Shown here: positions 18,012-26,400 of the stretch, piece after piece | Layout: each line of letters starts with the position of its first letter | Numbering within the stretch: the stretch's first letter is position 1 | Assembly (NCBI RefSeq): GCF_001428105.1 | Contig: NZ_LMSJ01000007.1 | Span: 110,147 to 174,146, forward strand | Direction: 5' to 3' | Source: Paenibacillus sp. Soil766 | GTDB taxonomy: Bacteria; Bacillota; Bacilli; Paenibacillales; NBRC-103111 | DNA length: 64,000 bases | Notes under the pieces: model-generated | Told to the model about the DNA's origin: nothing | What the model saw: only the letters and a program-made list of their open reading frames with translations | Databases searched by the model: none | Program-made: the position numbers and the translations under genes

Positions 18012-18067
18012 CTGCCTTTAATATATTCGTGGTTTTATAAATCAAGCGGTGGCAATTATGCCACCGC

Positions 18068-18412
18068 TTATATTTTGTCTTCAAACATGTTGTACACAAA
18101 ATCTTTTATTTTTTTTACATCTCGAGTAGGAAGTTTAATAAGTACTTCCATAATTTTTTCGATGTCAGACGATTTTTTATCTGTAGTAGAGCTTATTCTA
18201 GTGTATTCAAACAAGTCGTAAACTCCAACTTCTAGAGCACTTGCAATTTTAATTAAATTTGCAAGTGTGACATTTTTTTGAGCACGTTCTAGGCCACCAA
18301 TGTAAGTGTAATGAAAACCAGAAATCTCGGCTAAATGTTCTTGAGAGTATCCTCTTGCTTTTCTTATATCTCGAATACGTTTTCCCAGCAGTACCTGTTC
18401 TCGATCTGTCAT
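18068..18412 (-). CDS. Xre-family transcriptional regulator of the transposon
   Basis: A 114-residue protein with an N-terminal helix-turn-helix of the Xre/Cro type (GKRIRDIRKARGYSQEHLAEISGFHYTYIGGLERAQKNVTLANLIKIASAL, about residues 11-62) and a short charged tail. It lies between tnsC and the 18559-tniQ unit, on the opposite strand, so it is divergent from tniQ. The start codon is inside an inverted repeat (TTGTCTA...TAGACAA, 18412-18441), suggesting autorepression. Xre repressors controlling transposition or cargo genes are known in other Tn7-like elements. Confidence 0.85.
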   Translation of the reverse strand: MTDREQVLLGKRIRDIRKARGYSQEHLAEISGFHYTYIGGLERAQKNVTLANLIKIASALEVGVYDLFEYTRISSTTDKKSSDIEKIMEVLIKLPTRDVKKIKDFVYNMFEDKI

Positions 18413-18441
18413 TGTCTACACCTCATAAAAAGTTTAGACAA
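18412..18441. promoter_or_regulatory. Candidate Xre operator overlapping its own start codon
   Basis: An inverted repeat TTGTCTA (18412-18418) and TAGACAA (18435-18441), 16 bp apart, covers the xre start codon and ribosome site. Confidence 0.5.
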
Positions 18442-18470
18442 CATACGATAAGAAAAACATGATTGTAAAA

Positions 18471-18494
18471 ATAACATTATACATAAAATGTTAT
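18471..18494. promoter_or_regulatory. Second inverted repeat in the xre-tniQ divergent region
   Basis: ATAACATT (18471-18478) and AATGTTAT (18487-18494) form perfect 8-bp arms, 8 bp apart, about 65 bases upstream of the 18559 gene. It may be an operator for the small gene and tniQ. Confidence 0.45.
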
Positions 18495-18558
18495 GTATAC
18501 GTATCAAAACTATGAATATTGGGAACTCTATTATTAATAGATTCATAGGAGGAATCAT

Positions 18559-18891
18559 ATGGAGACAAATAAGGATGATATTATAGGATTGTTCATTCCA
18601 GCGTTTTCAGAAGTAACAGAGAAAGGTATTAAATACAAAGATAAGTATTATTCTTGTCATTGGGCAGTTAGAAACCAATGGTTTCTATCTACATCCAATG
18701 TACGAATGCTAAAGGTCTACGTGGATACAGATACTGATGACTATCTTTTAATCACATTGGAAAATGGTTGTTTAGAAATTGCACTTCAAATTCAACATTA
18801 TAAAATAAACACGGAGAAATTAGAGGACTATTATCAATTACTAAATAATATTAAAAAGAAAATTAAAGAACGTAAACGGAAGAGATTTTAA
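18559..18891 (+). CDS. Small protein resembling a detached Mu/TnsB C-terminal barrel
   Basis: A 110-residue protein whose middle, TEKGIKYKDKYYSCHWAVRN followed by RMLKVYVDTDTDDYLLITLENG, follows the pattern of the Mu-type transposase C-terminal beta-barrel (GIxYxGxxY ... L ... VxVxYDPxD...IxV). It has a lysine-arginine-rich tail (KKIKERKRKRF). It lacks any catalytic domain. AGGAGG precedes the ATG, and its stop overlaps the tniQ start (TAATG), so the two are translationally coupled and probably act together in target selection. The similarity is by eye and modest; it could also be an unrelated small DNA-binding protein. Confidence 0.5.
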   Translation: METNKDDIIGLFIPAFSEVTEKGIKYKDKYYSCHWAVRNQWFLSTSNVRMLKVYVDTDTDDYLLITLENGCLEIALQIQHYKINTEKLEDYYQLLNNIKKKIKERKRKRF

Positions 18892-20609
18892 TGGATTGGA
18901 TTTCACTTTTGCCAAGGCGTCCAAAACATTTTAATGATGAAAGCTTATCTGGTTTTTTATTTCGTTTATTTAAAGCAAATTCTTTCATGCCAAATGCAAA
19001 TTATTTAAGGGATAATGGAATAACTTACGGGCAACTTCTAAACAATGAAATTCAGGAACAAGACTTGTTAAAAGTTTGCCCATGGATTCTGTTTGGGGAA
19101 AATATAAACAATACCAATCGTATTTTAAGTGCTCTTAACCATTCTTGGTCCAATAAATTAATTCAAAGAAATAATCTTAAATATTGTCCGTTATGTATTC
19201 AGGAAAGTTTTTATCATCGCTTAGAGTGGTGTATTTTACCATTACGAATGTGTACTAAACATTTCGTGTTATTCCAAGAAGGATGCAGTACATGCTTTCA
19301 GCCCTTAGATCTTTTTGATTTTATTGAGAAACGTTGTAAATGTTGTTTAACGCGACTAAATCAGATTACTTTAGAACATATTCATTTTGATAACTTTTCA
19401 GACTCCCAAACAAAGCTTGTAAATTGCTTAATTAACAAAGAAAAATCAGCTATTTTTGAATTGCAAGCTAATGACTATTTAGATCTAGTATTCGCCAGCT
19501 TCATGTTCTTAGATGGATTGACTGATTTAACGGGTTTTTGTCAAGAGATATTGGAGATATTCCATAATAGTAAAAGTAGGACGAGAAACAGTTTAAAACA
19601 TGCTATAGCCTTTTCAAATGTTGACTGGATGTATGTAAATTTCCCAAATCATTTTTTTCATGTGCTAGATTTATTTTTAGCAAAAGATAAAGGTATGAAA
19701 AGATATGGAGCATTTCAGAACTTTGAGAAACTAGTAAAACGAGATTGTTATTCTGAAATAAGAGAGGCATTTCATCTTTATTGTATTCAGAAGTTGGAAA
19801 TAGGTGTAATTAGACGTAATTTTGGAGTTTTTAAGGAGGAGCCTGGGTTACTTCAGAAGCGAAAAGTAATCCGCCGCGAGGAGGTTAAGATTGAAAAAGG
19901 TGTTACTTATGGGAAAATGCTTCGGCTAAAAAAGAACAACTTAGTTCAAATGAATCAGAGTAAGAAGAATGAGTATTTTGTTGATCAGACTACCCTTGAT
20001 ATGTACCTCGAGGAAGAGAAGAGATGGATAACAAAAAAAGAAGCCGCTCTTATCCTAGGTATACATGCTGCTTCTGTAGAAAGCCTCATTCGAGCTGAAT
20101 TTTTTCAAGTGAGTTTGAACTACTCCGGGAAATCAAAAAGGGTAAATCTGGATGACGTAAATAAACTGGTCATAAGGTGCAAAGGGCAATTAGTAAGTAG
20201 TATTCCTCCTAATTGTATTAGTTTTCATGATGCTCTAATTAAGTACACAATATTTAATGTAACAATTGTATCACTTATACAATTGATATTATCTGGTGTA
20301 CTAACGCCTGTTCGTCATAACTCTGAGATGACACTTCGTGACTTATATCTTGAAAACGATAAGCTTTATAAATGTTTGATTTATCTTAAAACAAGAGGTC
20401 TAAAAGAACGGGGATACTTTTTTTCTGATTTACTTAAAGTTTTTAAAATTGGAGAGAAACGACTCCATCGTTTGCTCGAGGAAAATAACATACAACCGGA
20501 CATTATAAGTCACTATAAGGATGGGAGGACTAGATTTTTATATAAAGAAACGACTAAATTGAGAATTGAAAAGACAATACGGGCAAAGAGATCCTACGGG
20601 CAAAGCTAA
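18891..20609 (+). CDS. tniQ: TniQ/TnsD-family target-site selector
   Basis: TniQ proteins recognise the target for Tn7-like elements. The N-terminus LLPRRPKHFNDESLSGFLFRLFKAN is the TniQ opening; a zinc-binding cluster follows (YCPLC at about 98-102, MCTKH, CSTCFQPLD, CKCCLTR). A C-terminal part contains a helix-turn-helix-like stretch (RWITKKEAALILGIHAASVESLIRAEFF). At 572 residues it is TnsD-sized (Tn7 TnsD is 508), the class that binds a fixed chromosomal site, unlike the short TniQ proteins of CRISPR-guided elements. No CRISPR or Cas gene is in the element, so site-specific insertion is the likely mode. Confidence 0.85.
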   Translation: MDWISLLPRRPKHFNDESLSGFLFRLFKANSFMPNANYLRDNGITYGQLLNNEIQEQDLLKVCPWILFGENINNTNRILSALNHSWSNKLIQRNNLKYCPLCIQESFYHRLEWCILPLRMCTKHFVLFQEGCSTCFQPLDLFDFIEKRCKCCLTRLNQITLEHIHFDNFSDSQTKLVNCLINKEKSAIFELQANDYLDLVFASFMFLDGLTDLTGFCQEILEIFHNSKSRTRNSLKHAIAFSNVDWMYVNFPNHFFHVLDLFLAKDKGMKRYGAFQNFEKLVKRDCYSEIREAFHLYCIQKLEIGVIRRNFGVFKEEPGLLQKRKVIRREEVKIEKGVTYGKMLRLKKNNLVQMNQSKKNEYFVDQTTLDMYLEEEKRWITKKEAALILGIHAASVESLIRAEFFQVSLNYSGKSKRVNLDDVNKLVIRCKGQLVSSIPPNCISFHDALIKYTIFNVTIVSLIQLILSGVLTPVRHNSEMTLRDLYLENDKLYKCLIYLKTRGLKERGYFFSDLLKVFKIGEKRLHRLLEENNIQPDIISHYKDGRTRFLYKETTKLRIEKTIRAKRSYGQS

Positions 20610-20636
20610 TGACCTTTCGAGGAAATGATGGATTAG

Positions 20637-20669
20637 TTCGAAATTTGGCTCATTTCAGATTCGAAATTT
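20637..20669 (-). repeat. Right-end repeats, candidate TnsB binding sites
   Basis: TTCGAAATTT occurs at 20637-20646 and 20660-20669, a 23-bp offset equal to the left-end spacing. Between them CATTTCA (20651-20657) is the reverse complement of the TGAAATG core in the left repeats. Confidence 0.55.
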
Positions 20670-20730
20670 ATAAAGGCTATTGTTTGTTTGTAATTTTGTT
20701 TGTAAGAAACGTAACAATTATGTATTTTAG

Positions 20731-20785
20731 AAAACCAACCTAAGCACCATGCGAATATCTAACGCATGGTGCTTAGGTTGGTTTT
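20731..20785. terminator. Perfect 23-bp inverted repeat, terminator-like
   Basis: Arms 20731-20753 and 20763-20785 are exact reverse complements with a 9-base loop, and T-rich sequence follows. It lies just outside the inferred right transposon end and may be the terminator that once closed the nrdJ unit, or serve converging read-through from the element. Confidence 0.7.
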
Positions 20786-20834
20786 GGTTTTTATAATATT
20801 ATAAGAATGCACTGAAACGTAATACAGTTGAAAT

Positions 20835-20890
20835 TAGCCAGTAAATTAGTAGGATATTGCCTATTCAATGAAAGGGAACACTTTTATAGT
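20835..20890 (+). promoter_or_regulatory. Activator-type promoter of the 20925 glycosidase (shared design, site A)
   Basis: TTGCCT at 20857-20862 is followed by exactly 22 bp and TATAGT (20885-20890). A weaker half-site (AGCCAGT) lies 22 bp upstream of the GCCTAT core. The same arrangement occurs before 30835, 45208, 52326 and 54483. Confidence 0.55.
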
Positions 20891-20924
20891 TAAAAATATA
20901 TTTTAAGATAGGGGGATACATGTT

Positions 20925-22577
20925 ATGTCCATAGTGCAGAATCCTATTTTACCAGGCTTTCATCCTGATCCATCCGCGGTTCGTGTGGGAGATACTTTCT
21001 ATATTGCGAATTCAACATTTGAATACTATCCGGGAGTTAAAATCAGTTCTTCAAAAGATTTAATTCAATGGCAAACAGAGGCATATCCACTAAATGAAGA
21101 TCGACTGCTTAATATGATGAATCAAGATTCTTCATCGGGTGTTTGGGCGCCATGCTTGTCTTTCTCCAATGGCATGTTTTATTTGGTGTACTCTAACATT
21201 CGTACTTTTAAATTGGAAGGTAAAGAAGGAATTCCATTCCATGATGATTACAATTTTTTAATTACAAGTACTAGCTTGGATGGTCCATGGAGTGATCCCA
21301 TCTATTTGACGGGATCTGGTTTTGATGCTTCTATGTTTCATGACGATGACGGAAGAAAGTGGCTGTTATATGCCAAATGGTCTTGGAGGAAAGAACCTGG
21401 AAGCGAAGGGCAACATGCCGCTGGATTTTATGGGATTGCCATGCAAGAATATGATCCAAATCAACAAAGACTTATTGGTGAAGAAAATATTATTTTCAGA
21501 GGTACAGAAAAGGGGTTAACTGAGGGGCCACATCTATATAAGAAAGATGGCTATTACTACCTTTTAACTGCAGAAGGTGGAACAGAATATGAACATGCCT
21601 GTACGATTGCGCGTTCAAAGGATATCTGTGGTCCCTATGAGATCCGACCCGGCAATCCTTACTTATTGACGGCAGCAGGGAATCAGGAAGTAGGACTGCA
21701 AAAATCAGGCCATGGTGCACTTCTTACCGGTATTTACGATGAATGGTATCTCGTGCATTTGTGTTCAAGACCGATAAAGAAAGACGATGATTTAGTTTAT
21801 TCTAGAGAAAATTCGTTTAGTGTACTGGGGCGTGAAACAGGTATTCAACCTATTGAGTGGAGAGATGGTTGGCCATATATTTTAGGTGGAAGCAATGCTC
21901 CATTAGAATCGTTTGAGGTACCTTATGAAAGTAATAGTAAGGAAAATGCTTCGACAGAATTCATATATGATTTTCATGATGCGCATTTATCTTGTGATTT
22001 CTTAAATCTAAGAATACCAATGGGGAATGATTACTTTACTACCAGTGAGCGTGAGGGGTACTTGCGCATATATGGTAGAGATTCTATTGTCTCAAGACAT
22101 CAGCAAGCGGCCTTGTTTAGAAGACAGCAAAGTTTTTACTGTGAGGTTGAAACTTGTATGGAATTCGAGCCGGATAGCTATCAGCAACTAGCCGGCATTT
22201 TATATCGTTACAATGAGTCAAATCAATATTATGCCTATGTGTCGTTTGACGAAAAAAGTCAAAGGAAATACTTAAGTATGATGTGCTTTGATCAAGGATT
22301 TTTCATAAATACGACTTCCGCGCCATTATATTTTGATCATCATCAGATTTATTTAAAAGTTAAGGTGGAAAAGTCTATTGCTTCGTTTCTATACTCTTTT
22401 GATGGAATTCACTGGTCAGGGTTGGGCGATCCAGTGGATGCCCTTAAAATCTCGGATGAGTACTGTTGGCCGGGCTTTACGGGCGCAATGTTTGGTATAT
22501 CTGCACAAGATTTTACGGGTAGAAGAAAGTCTGCAGATATTAAATATTTCACTTACCGGAATGCAAGAACTGAATAA
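20925..22577 (+). CDS. GH43 beta-xylosidase / alpha-L-arabinofuranosidase
   Basis: A 550-residue cytoplasmic enzyme (no signal peptide) of the five-bladed beta-propeller family GH43, with a C-terminal beta-sandwich domain from about residue 340. The catalytic base is in FHPDPSAVRVGDTFY near the N-terminus, the pKa-setting Asp in DASMFHDDDG and the general acid Glu in TEGPHLYKKDGYYYLL. The layout matches GH43 beta-xylosidases such as XynB of Bacillus. AGGGGG precedes the ATG at 20925. It is a single-gene unit with its own terminator at 22598. Xylosidase versus arabinofuranosidase cannot be decided by sequence alone. Confidence 0.9.
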   Translation: MSIVQNPILPGFHPDPSAVRVGDTFYIANSTFEYYPGVKISSSKDLIQWQTEAYPLNEDRLLNMMNQDSSSGVWAPCLSFSNGMFYLVYSNIRTFKLEGKEGIPFHDDYNFLITSTSLDGPWSDPIYLTGSGFDASMFHDDDGRKWLLYAKWSWRKEPGSEGQHAAGFYGIAMQEYDPNQQRLIGEENIIFRGTEKGLTEGPHLYKKDGYYYLLTAEGGTEYEHACTIARSKDICGPYEIRPGNPYLLTAAGNQEVGLQKSGHGALLTGIYDEWYLVHLCSRPIKKDDDLVYSRENSFSVLGRETGIQPIEWRDGWPYILGGSNAPLESFEVPYESNSKENASTEFIYDFHDAHLSCDFLNLRIPMGNDYFTTSEREGYLRIYGRDSIVSRHQQAALFRRQQSFYCEVETCMEFEPDSYQQLAGILYRYNESNQYYAYVSFDEKSQRKYLSMMCFDQGFFINTTSAPLYFDHHQIYLKVKVEKSIASFLYSFDGIHWSGLGDPVDALKISDEYCWPGFTGAMFGISAQDFTGRRKSADIKYFTYRNARTE

Positions 22578-22597
22578 CATAGGTCTCTCTCATTAGG

Positions 22598-22644
22598 AAA
22601 GTAGGTTTGGAACTATCTGAACAAAATAGTTCCAAACCTACTTT
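22598..22644 (+). terminator. Terminator after the 20925 glycosidase
   Basis: A perfect 19-bp stem (22598-22616 and 22626-22644) with a 9-base loop and a following T-rich run. Confidence 0.9.
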
Positions 22645-22726
22645 TGGTTTTCTTGTCTTATGGCTTAACTATATTCTCAGCAAACCGCATGCGATATTGA
22701 TTATATGCCTGTAGGCAAGGCGCATT

Positions 22727-22740
22727 TGAATGCGTTTTCA
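22727..22740. promoter_or_regulatory. Possible cre (CcpA) site upstream of the AraC regulator
   Basis: TGAATGCGTTTTCA matches the consensus TGWAANCGNTNWCA at all but one position. It sits 180 bases before the 22922 gene. The rest of the 277-base gap after the terminator shows AT-rich sequence and a small CGCAT/ATGCG palindrome, nothing else clear. Confidence 0.4.
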
Positions 22741-22921
22741 TAATCTTGCGTTTTGAGAAAGAGAAGCCATATGTTAATTTTTCTAAATATCAATTCAGAT
22801 ATTGTTTAATTAACATTTAAAGAAAAATATGATAATAAATCCGATATTTAAAATTAATTTATCTGCACTGATATTATTTGAAGCAGTCTTAAGAATAACT
22901 AGAGCAAGGAGAACTTAACGA

Positions 22922-25117
22922 ATGAGAGTACCTCCCAAATACAAGAATAGTTTTTTTGTGCGATTAGTCTTATCCTATACCATTTTCGCATTTTTACTTG
23001 TAGGCCTTGCAGGAGGATATCTGGTTAGTGAAGCTAATCGGATGATGGTGAAGGAAATATCGCAAGAGAGTAAGATCAACTTAGAACATTCAAGGGAACT
23101 ACTTCGTGGAACAATTTTGAAAAAATATGAAGATATTCTCATGAAAGAGGCTGTTTCTTCAGCTTATGTGTCTACCAATAGCGCTGCATTAAATTATTTA
23201 TTGGATAATGAGATGGAAGGAAATCTTAGTCGGATTTATGCTTTTCGAAGCAATTTAGAAATCTTAAAGGTTGCGACAGAAGGGGTTACGAATGTAACCA
23301 TTTACTTTAAAAAGGGTAATTATGTTGTAGATCAACAATACTTCTATTCGAAACCGGAGAATTCTCTGGATTACGAGTTTATTAATGGATTGAGTAACAC
23401 CCCTCAGAATCACTGGATGATTCGTACGTTGCCGAATGGAAACAAAGTAATGACCTACATGATTAAGCTACCCTTTGTTAGTTTATGGGCATCACCTAAC
23501 GGTTATATGTATCTAGATATCGATATTGACTACTTAACGAAGTCACTGTCAGAGCGAATGAATCGTGACTTGGATAAGCTTTTTGTTTTCGATGAAAACG
23601 GAAAAATAATTATAGAATCCACTACTGTGAGTAAGGATGAAAAATCTCTTATTGAGAATTTTATTGGATCGGATGACTTGGTAGAAGTGCTGGGTAAGTC
23701 GTCAAATAAACAAATTGCTTCCTACTTGGTTGATGCAAAAAGTGGCTGGACGTATGCCATGATACGGCCTATGAACTCCTTTGCACTCTCATCCGAGATA
23801 TTTAAAAAAAGAGTGATCTGGGTCAGTTTTTTTGTTTTATGTTTCGGGTTGTGTGTCTCTTATTTGCTTTCAAAACAGCTTAATAATCCAATTAAAAAGT
23901 CGTTACAACTCATTAAAAGCTTAATTCAGACTCATCAGGTGCACAATGTACATGATGATGTTACAATGGACAGCGCTTTATTAACATTAGGAAAGCAAAT
24001 CAAAATACTGCAATCCAAAGCTAAATCCAATGGACTGAAGAATTTGCTGCTTGGTACGAGTTTGGGCTTGGAACAAATTGATGATTTTCCCTTGAATGGC
24101 GAATATGTTGTCGTACACATCCGTGTTCACGAAGGAGCGTCTGAAGCATATAAAGAGCGATATGATAGTCTAGATCATCGGATACCGAATTTGTTGATCA
24201 CATTGAACAATAGCGAGGTCGCTATTATTTATATGATGAATTCTTTTATGCTTAGTGTAGTAGAGACTCTGCTTAATGAACATATCTCAGAAGTGAGAAG
24301 ATCACTGAAAGAAGTAGGGATTCGGTTTGACGCCTCTATCGGAACTATTGTGCCTTCCTTGGAAGAGATATCTGAGTCATACCAGTTTGCTTTGCAAGCT
24401 TCTAAGTACCATTTTATTTATGGGAATGAACAGACATTACTATATGCAAATATACGCTCCAAACATATAGAACCTTGTTTCTTCTCGAACGAAGCATATA
24501 AAGCAGCGATTAAAGCAGGTGATATCGATGCAGCGATCCAAGTCATCAATGAGATGGAGAAGAGAATCAAATCAGCAAACTATCAGCTTGAAACTGTTGA
24601 GCTTACAGTCTTACAATTAGTGACGACTCTTTACCATGTGGTTGTGGAGCTGGAAGTTCAAAAGATTATATCAATCTCAGGGCTTTCAAATCATATGATG
24701 ACAGAAACTTTGGATGAGACGCTTCATTTAATACGCAACATTTCAATAAAAATAGCTACGCATGTCAAGGAATCTAAGAGCCATTCTCATGAGAAGGTGA
24801 TTTTAAAATTAAAATCTTACATTGATGAGAATCTTCATATGGATTTATCTCTTCAGCTTTTATCAGAAGTAGCTGGACTTGTTCCCGCTTATATCTCAAC
24901 ACTGTTTGGGGAAGTTATGGATGAGTCTTTTACAGAATATGTAACCCGAAGTCGGATGGAGAAAGCGGCAAATTTACTGAGTAAAGAGATCGACATGACG
25001 GTAGCGGCTATTTCTATTCAAGTCGGATATCGGAATAAACAATATTTCCATAACAAATTCAAGGCTTATTTCGGAGTCACTCCGGTTCAATACCGTTTAG
25101 AGAAATCGGAGAAATAG
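22922..25117 (+). CDS. Membrane-bound AraC-family regulator
   Basis: A 731-residue one-component regulator of the kind common in Paenibacillus sugar loci. It has a transmembrane helix at about 14-34, an extracellular sensor region of about 260 residues, a second helix at about 297-318 (IWVSFFVLCFGLCVSYLL), a cytoplasmic linker, and a C-terminal pair of AraC helix-turn-helix units (LSLQLLSEVAGLVPAYISTLF ... MTVAAISIQVGYRNKQYFHNKFKAYFGVTPVQYR). It probably senses a sugar or its binding protein outside and activates the importer that follows. A terminator at 25143 separates it from the permease genes. Confidence 0.88.
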   Translation: MRVPPKYKNSFFVRLVLSYTIFAFLLVGLAGGYLVSEANRMMVKEISQESKINLEHSRELLRGTILKKYEDILMKEAVSSAYVSTNSAALNYLLDNEMEGNLSRIYAFRSNLEILKVATEGVTNVTIYFKKGNYVVDQQYFYSKPENSLDYEFINGLSNTPQNHWMIRTLPNGNKVMTYMIKLPFVSLWASPNGYMYLDIDIDYLTKSLSERMNRDLDKLFVFDENGKIIIESTTVSKDEKSLIENFIGSDDLVEVLGKSSNKQIASYLVDAKSGWTYAMIRPMNSFALSSEIFKKRVIWVSFFVLCFGLCVSYLLSKQLNNPIKKSLQLIKSLIQTHQVHNVHDDVTMDSALLTLGKQIKILQSKAKSNGLKNLLLGTSLGLEQIDDFPLNGEYVVVHIRVHEGASEAYKERYDSLDHRIPNLLITLNNSEVAIIYMMNSFMLSVVETLLNEHISEVRRSLKEVGIRFDASIGTIVPSLEEISESYQFALQASKYHFIYGNEQTLLYANIRSKHIEPCFFSNEAYKAAIKAGDIDAAIQVINEMEKRIKSANYQLETVELTVLQLVTTLYHVVVELEVQKIISISGLSNHMMTETLDETLHLIRNISIKIATHVKESKSHSHEKVILKLKSYIDENLHMDLSLQLLSEVAGLVPAYISTLFGEVMDESFTEYVTRSRMEKAANLLSKEIDMTVAAISIQVGYRNKQYFHNKFKAYFGVTPVQYRLEKSEK

Positions 25118-25142
25118 AAGTAATGCTAATACATTAAAGTTT

Positions 25143-25174
25143 ACCCTATTGAAGTATAATAGGGTGCTTTTTTT
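25143..25174 (+). terminator. Terminator after the AraC regulator
   Basis: ACCCTATT / AATAGGGT stem with a 7-base loop, then GC and seven Ts. Confidence 0.85.
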
Positions 25175-25211
25175 ATTTTCACACAATAGCAGTTTCTTTA
25201 AATGCTACAGT

Positions 25212-25292
25212 TCAGACGGGAGCAATATTGAAAAGGCAGATTTGTTCGGTCAAGGCGAGATAACAATCCGTGAACTTGCGGCAGTTGCGTAA
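25212..25292 (+). pseudogene. Possible gene-end remnant
   Basis: The frame reads SDGSNIEKADLFGQGEITIRELAAVA followed by a stop, which looks like a protein C-terminus, but no start or upstream coding sequence remains; the AraC terminator lies directly before it. It may be the relic of a deleted gene, or chance. I cannot name the family. Confidence 0.25.
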
Positions 25293-25405
25293 CAGTTTCT
25301 TTTAAAGTCTAATTTTAAAAGAAATTACAATAGATATAACAATTAGAACTAGCTAGTATACGTAGTATCGAAGGCACCACACAAACTCACGAAAGGAGAA
25401 TGAAG

Positions 25406-26380
25406 ATGCATGAGGTAAACGCAACTGTGAAAGTAAGTCAGTCCATAACAAAAAAAATAAGCAGTGCGAAACTGAATGTTAAATGGAGAGAATACAAGAA
25501 GAATAAATATTTGTTTTTTTTATTGATTCCAGTTCTAATCTGGTATTGTATCTTCAGTTACGGACCGCTCTATGGGATTCAGCTAGCTTTCAAGGATTTT
25601 CATGTCAGAGAAGGGATATGGGGGAGTCCTTGGATTGGAATGGCAAATTTCAAGTTTCTCTTCACCCAATCACCGGACTTTCTTATTATTTTAAAAAATA
25701 CAGTTATCATCTCCTTCTATCATATTGTATTCGGATTTCCGGCGCCGATCGTACTGGCCTTATTATTTAATGAAATCCGATCTTCTATATTCAAACGAAT
25801 TGCTCAGACGTTATCCTACATGCCGCACTTTCTATCTTGGGTTGTGCTTTCTGGGATTCTAATTACGATTCTGTCTCCGTCCTCTGGTGTAGTAAATGAT
25901 GTCATTAAGTGGTTTGGGTTTCAGCCGATCTATTTCATCGGAGATGAGAGCTATTTCCGATTTACGCTGGTCGTTTCTGCAATATGGAAAGAAATCGGTT
26001 GGGGTACGATCATATATTTAGCCGCACTTGCCAGTGTAGATCAACAAATGTATGAAGCTGCTGTTATGGATGGCGCGAATCGCTGGAAACAGACTATTCA
26101 TATCACCATCCCGGCTTTATATCCAGTTATTGCGATTTTATTCATTTTGAGAATTGGTAGCGTACTAGATGCTGGATTTGATCAAATCCTAAATTTGTAT
26201 TCACCAAGTGTATATGGTGTATCCGATATTCTAGACACATTTGTATATCGATCAGGGTTACAGAATTTTCAGTTCAGTTTGACAACAGCGGTAGGGCTTT
26301 TTAAAAATGTGATTGCACTTTGTCTAGTTCTCTCTACGAATTATATCGTTAAGCGAATGGGACAAGAAGGGATCACCTGA
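25406..26380 (+). CDS. Sugar ABC transporter permease (LplB-type), importer 1
   Basis: An inner-membrane subunit of a CUT1 oligosaccharide importer, 325 residues with six predicted helices and the ATPase-contact motif EAAVMDGANRWKQTIHITIPAL. The opening YKKNKYLFFLLIPVLIWYCIFSYGPLYGIQLAFKDF is typical of LplB/YteP proteins. AAAGGAG sits one base before the ATG at 25400 and seven before the ATG at 25406, so the latter is preferred. The cluster has no own ATPase, as usual: these importers borrow a shared MsmX/UgpC-type ATPase encoded elsewhere. Confidence 0.9.
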   Translation: MHEVNATVKVSQSITKKISSAKLNVKWREYKKNKYLFFLLIPVLIWYCIFSYGPLYGIQLAFKDFHVREGIWGSPWIGMANFKFLFTQSPDFLIILKNTVIISFYHIVFGFPAPIVLALLFNEIRSSIFKRIAQTLSYMPHFLSWVVLSGILITILSPSSGVVNDVIKWFGFQPIYFIGDESYFRFTLVVSAIWKEIGWGTIIYLAALASVDQQMYEAAVMDGANRWKQTIHITIPALYPVIAILFILRIGSVLDAGFDQILNLYSPSVYGVSDILDTFVYRSGLQNFQFSLTTAVGLFKNVIALCLVLSTNYIVKRMGQEGIT

Positions 26381-26400
26381 TCTTCAAAGGAGAGAGCGTC

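Larger units (their letters stand above)
8451..20716. mobile_element. Tn7-like transposon (TnsA, TnsB, TnsC, TniQ) with an ABC-3C cargo module
   Basis: The segment is visibly more AT-rich than both flanks. It contains a full Tn7-type machinery: TnsA endonuclease (14072), TnsB DDE transposase (14828), TnsC AAA regulator (17058) and a TnsD-sized TniQ protein (18891). It also has an Xre regulator, a small barrel-like protein and cargo (8997-13867). Repeats with 22-23 bp spacing lie at both ends (8507-8566, 20637-20669). The outer limits are estimates: TGTTCC at 8451 and GTAACA ending at 20716 share 6 of 8 terminal bases in inverted orientation and lie 60 and 59 bases from the first shared TGAAATG core. 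TGTTGC at 8475 is an alternative left tip. No 5-bp target duplication was found (AGAAT versus ATTAT), so the limits remain unproven. Confidence 0.8.

Noticed and set aside
8451..20716. CRISPR-guided transposition (CAST-type element)
   Set aside because: No Cas gene, no repeat array, and a TnsD-sized TniQ rather than a short one.
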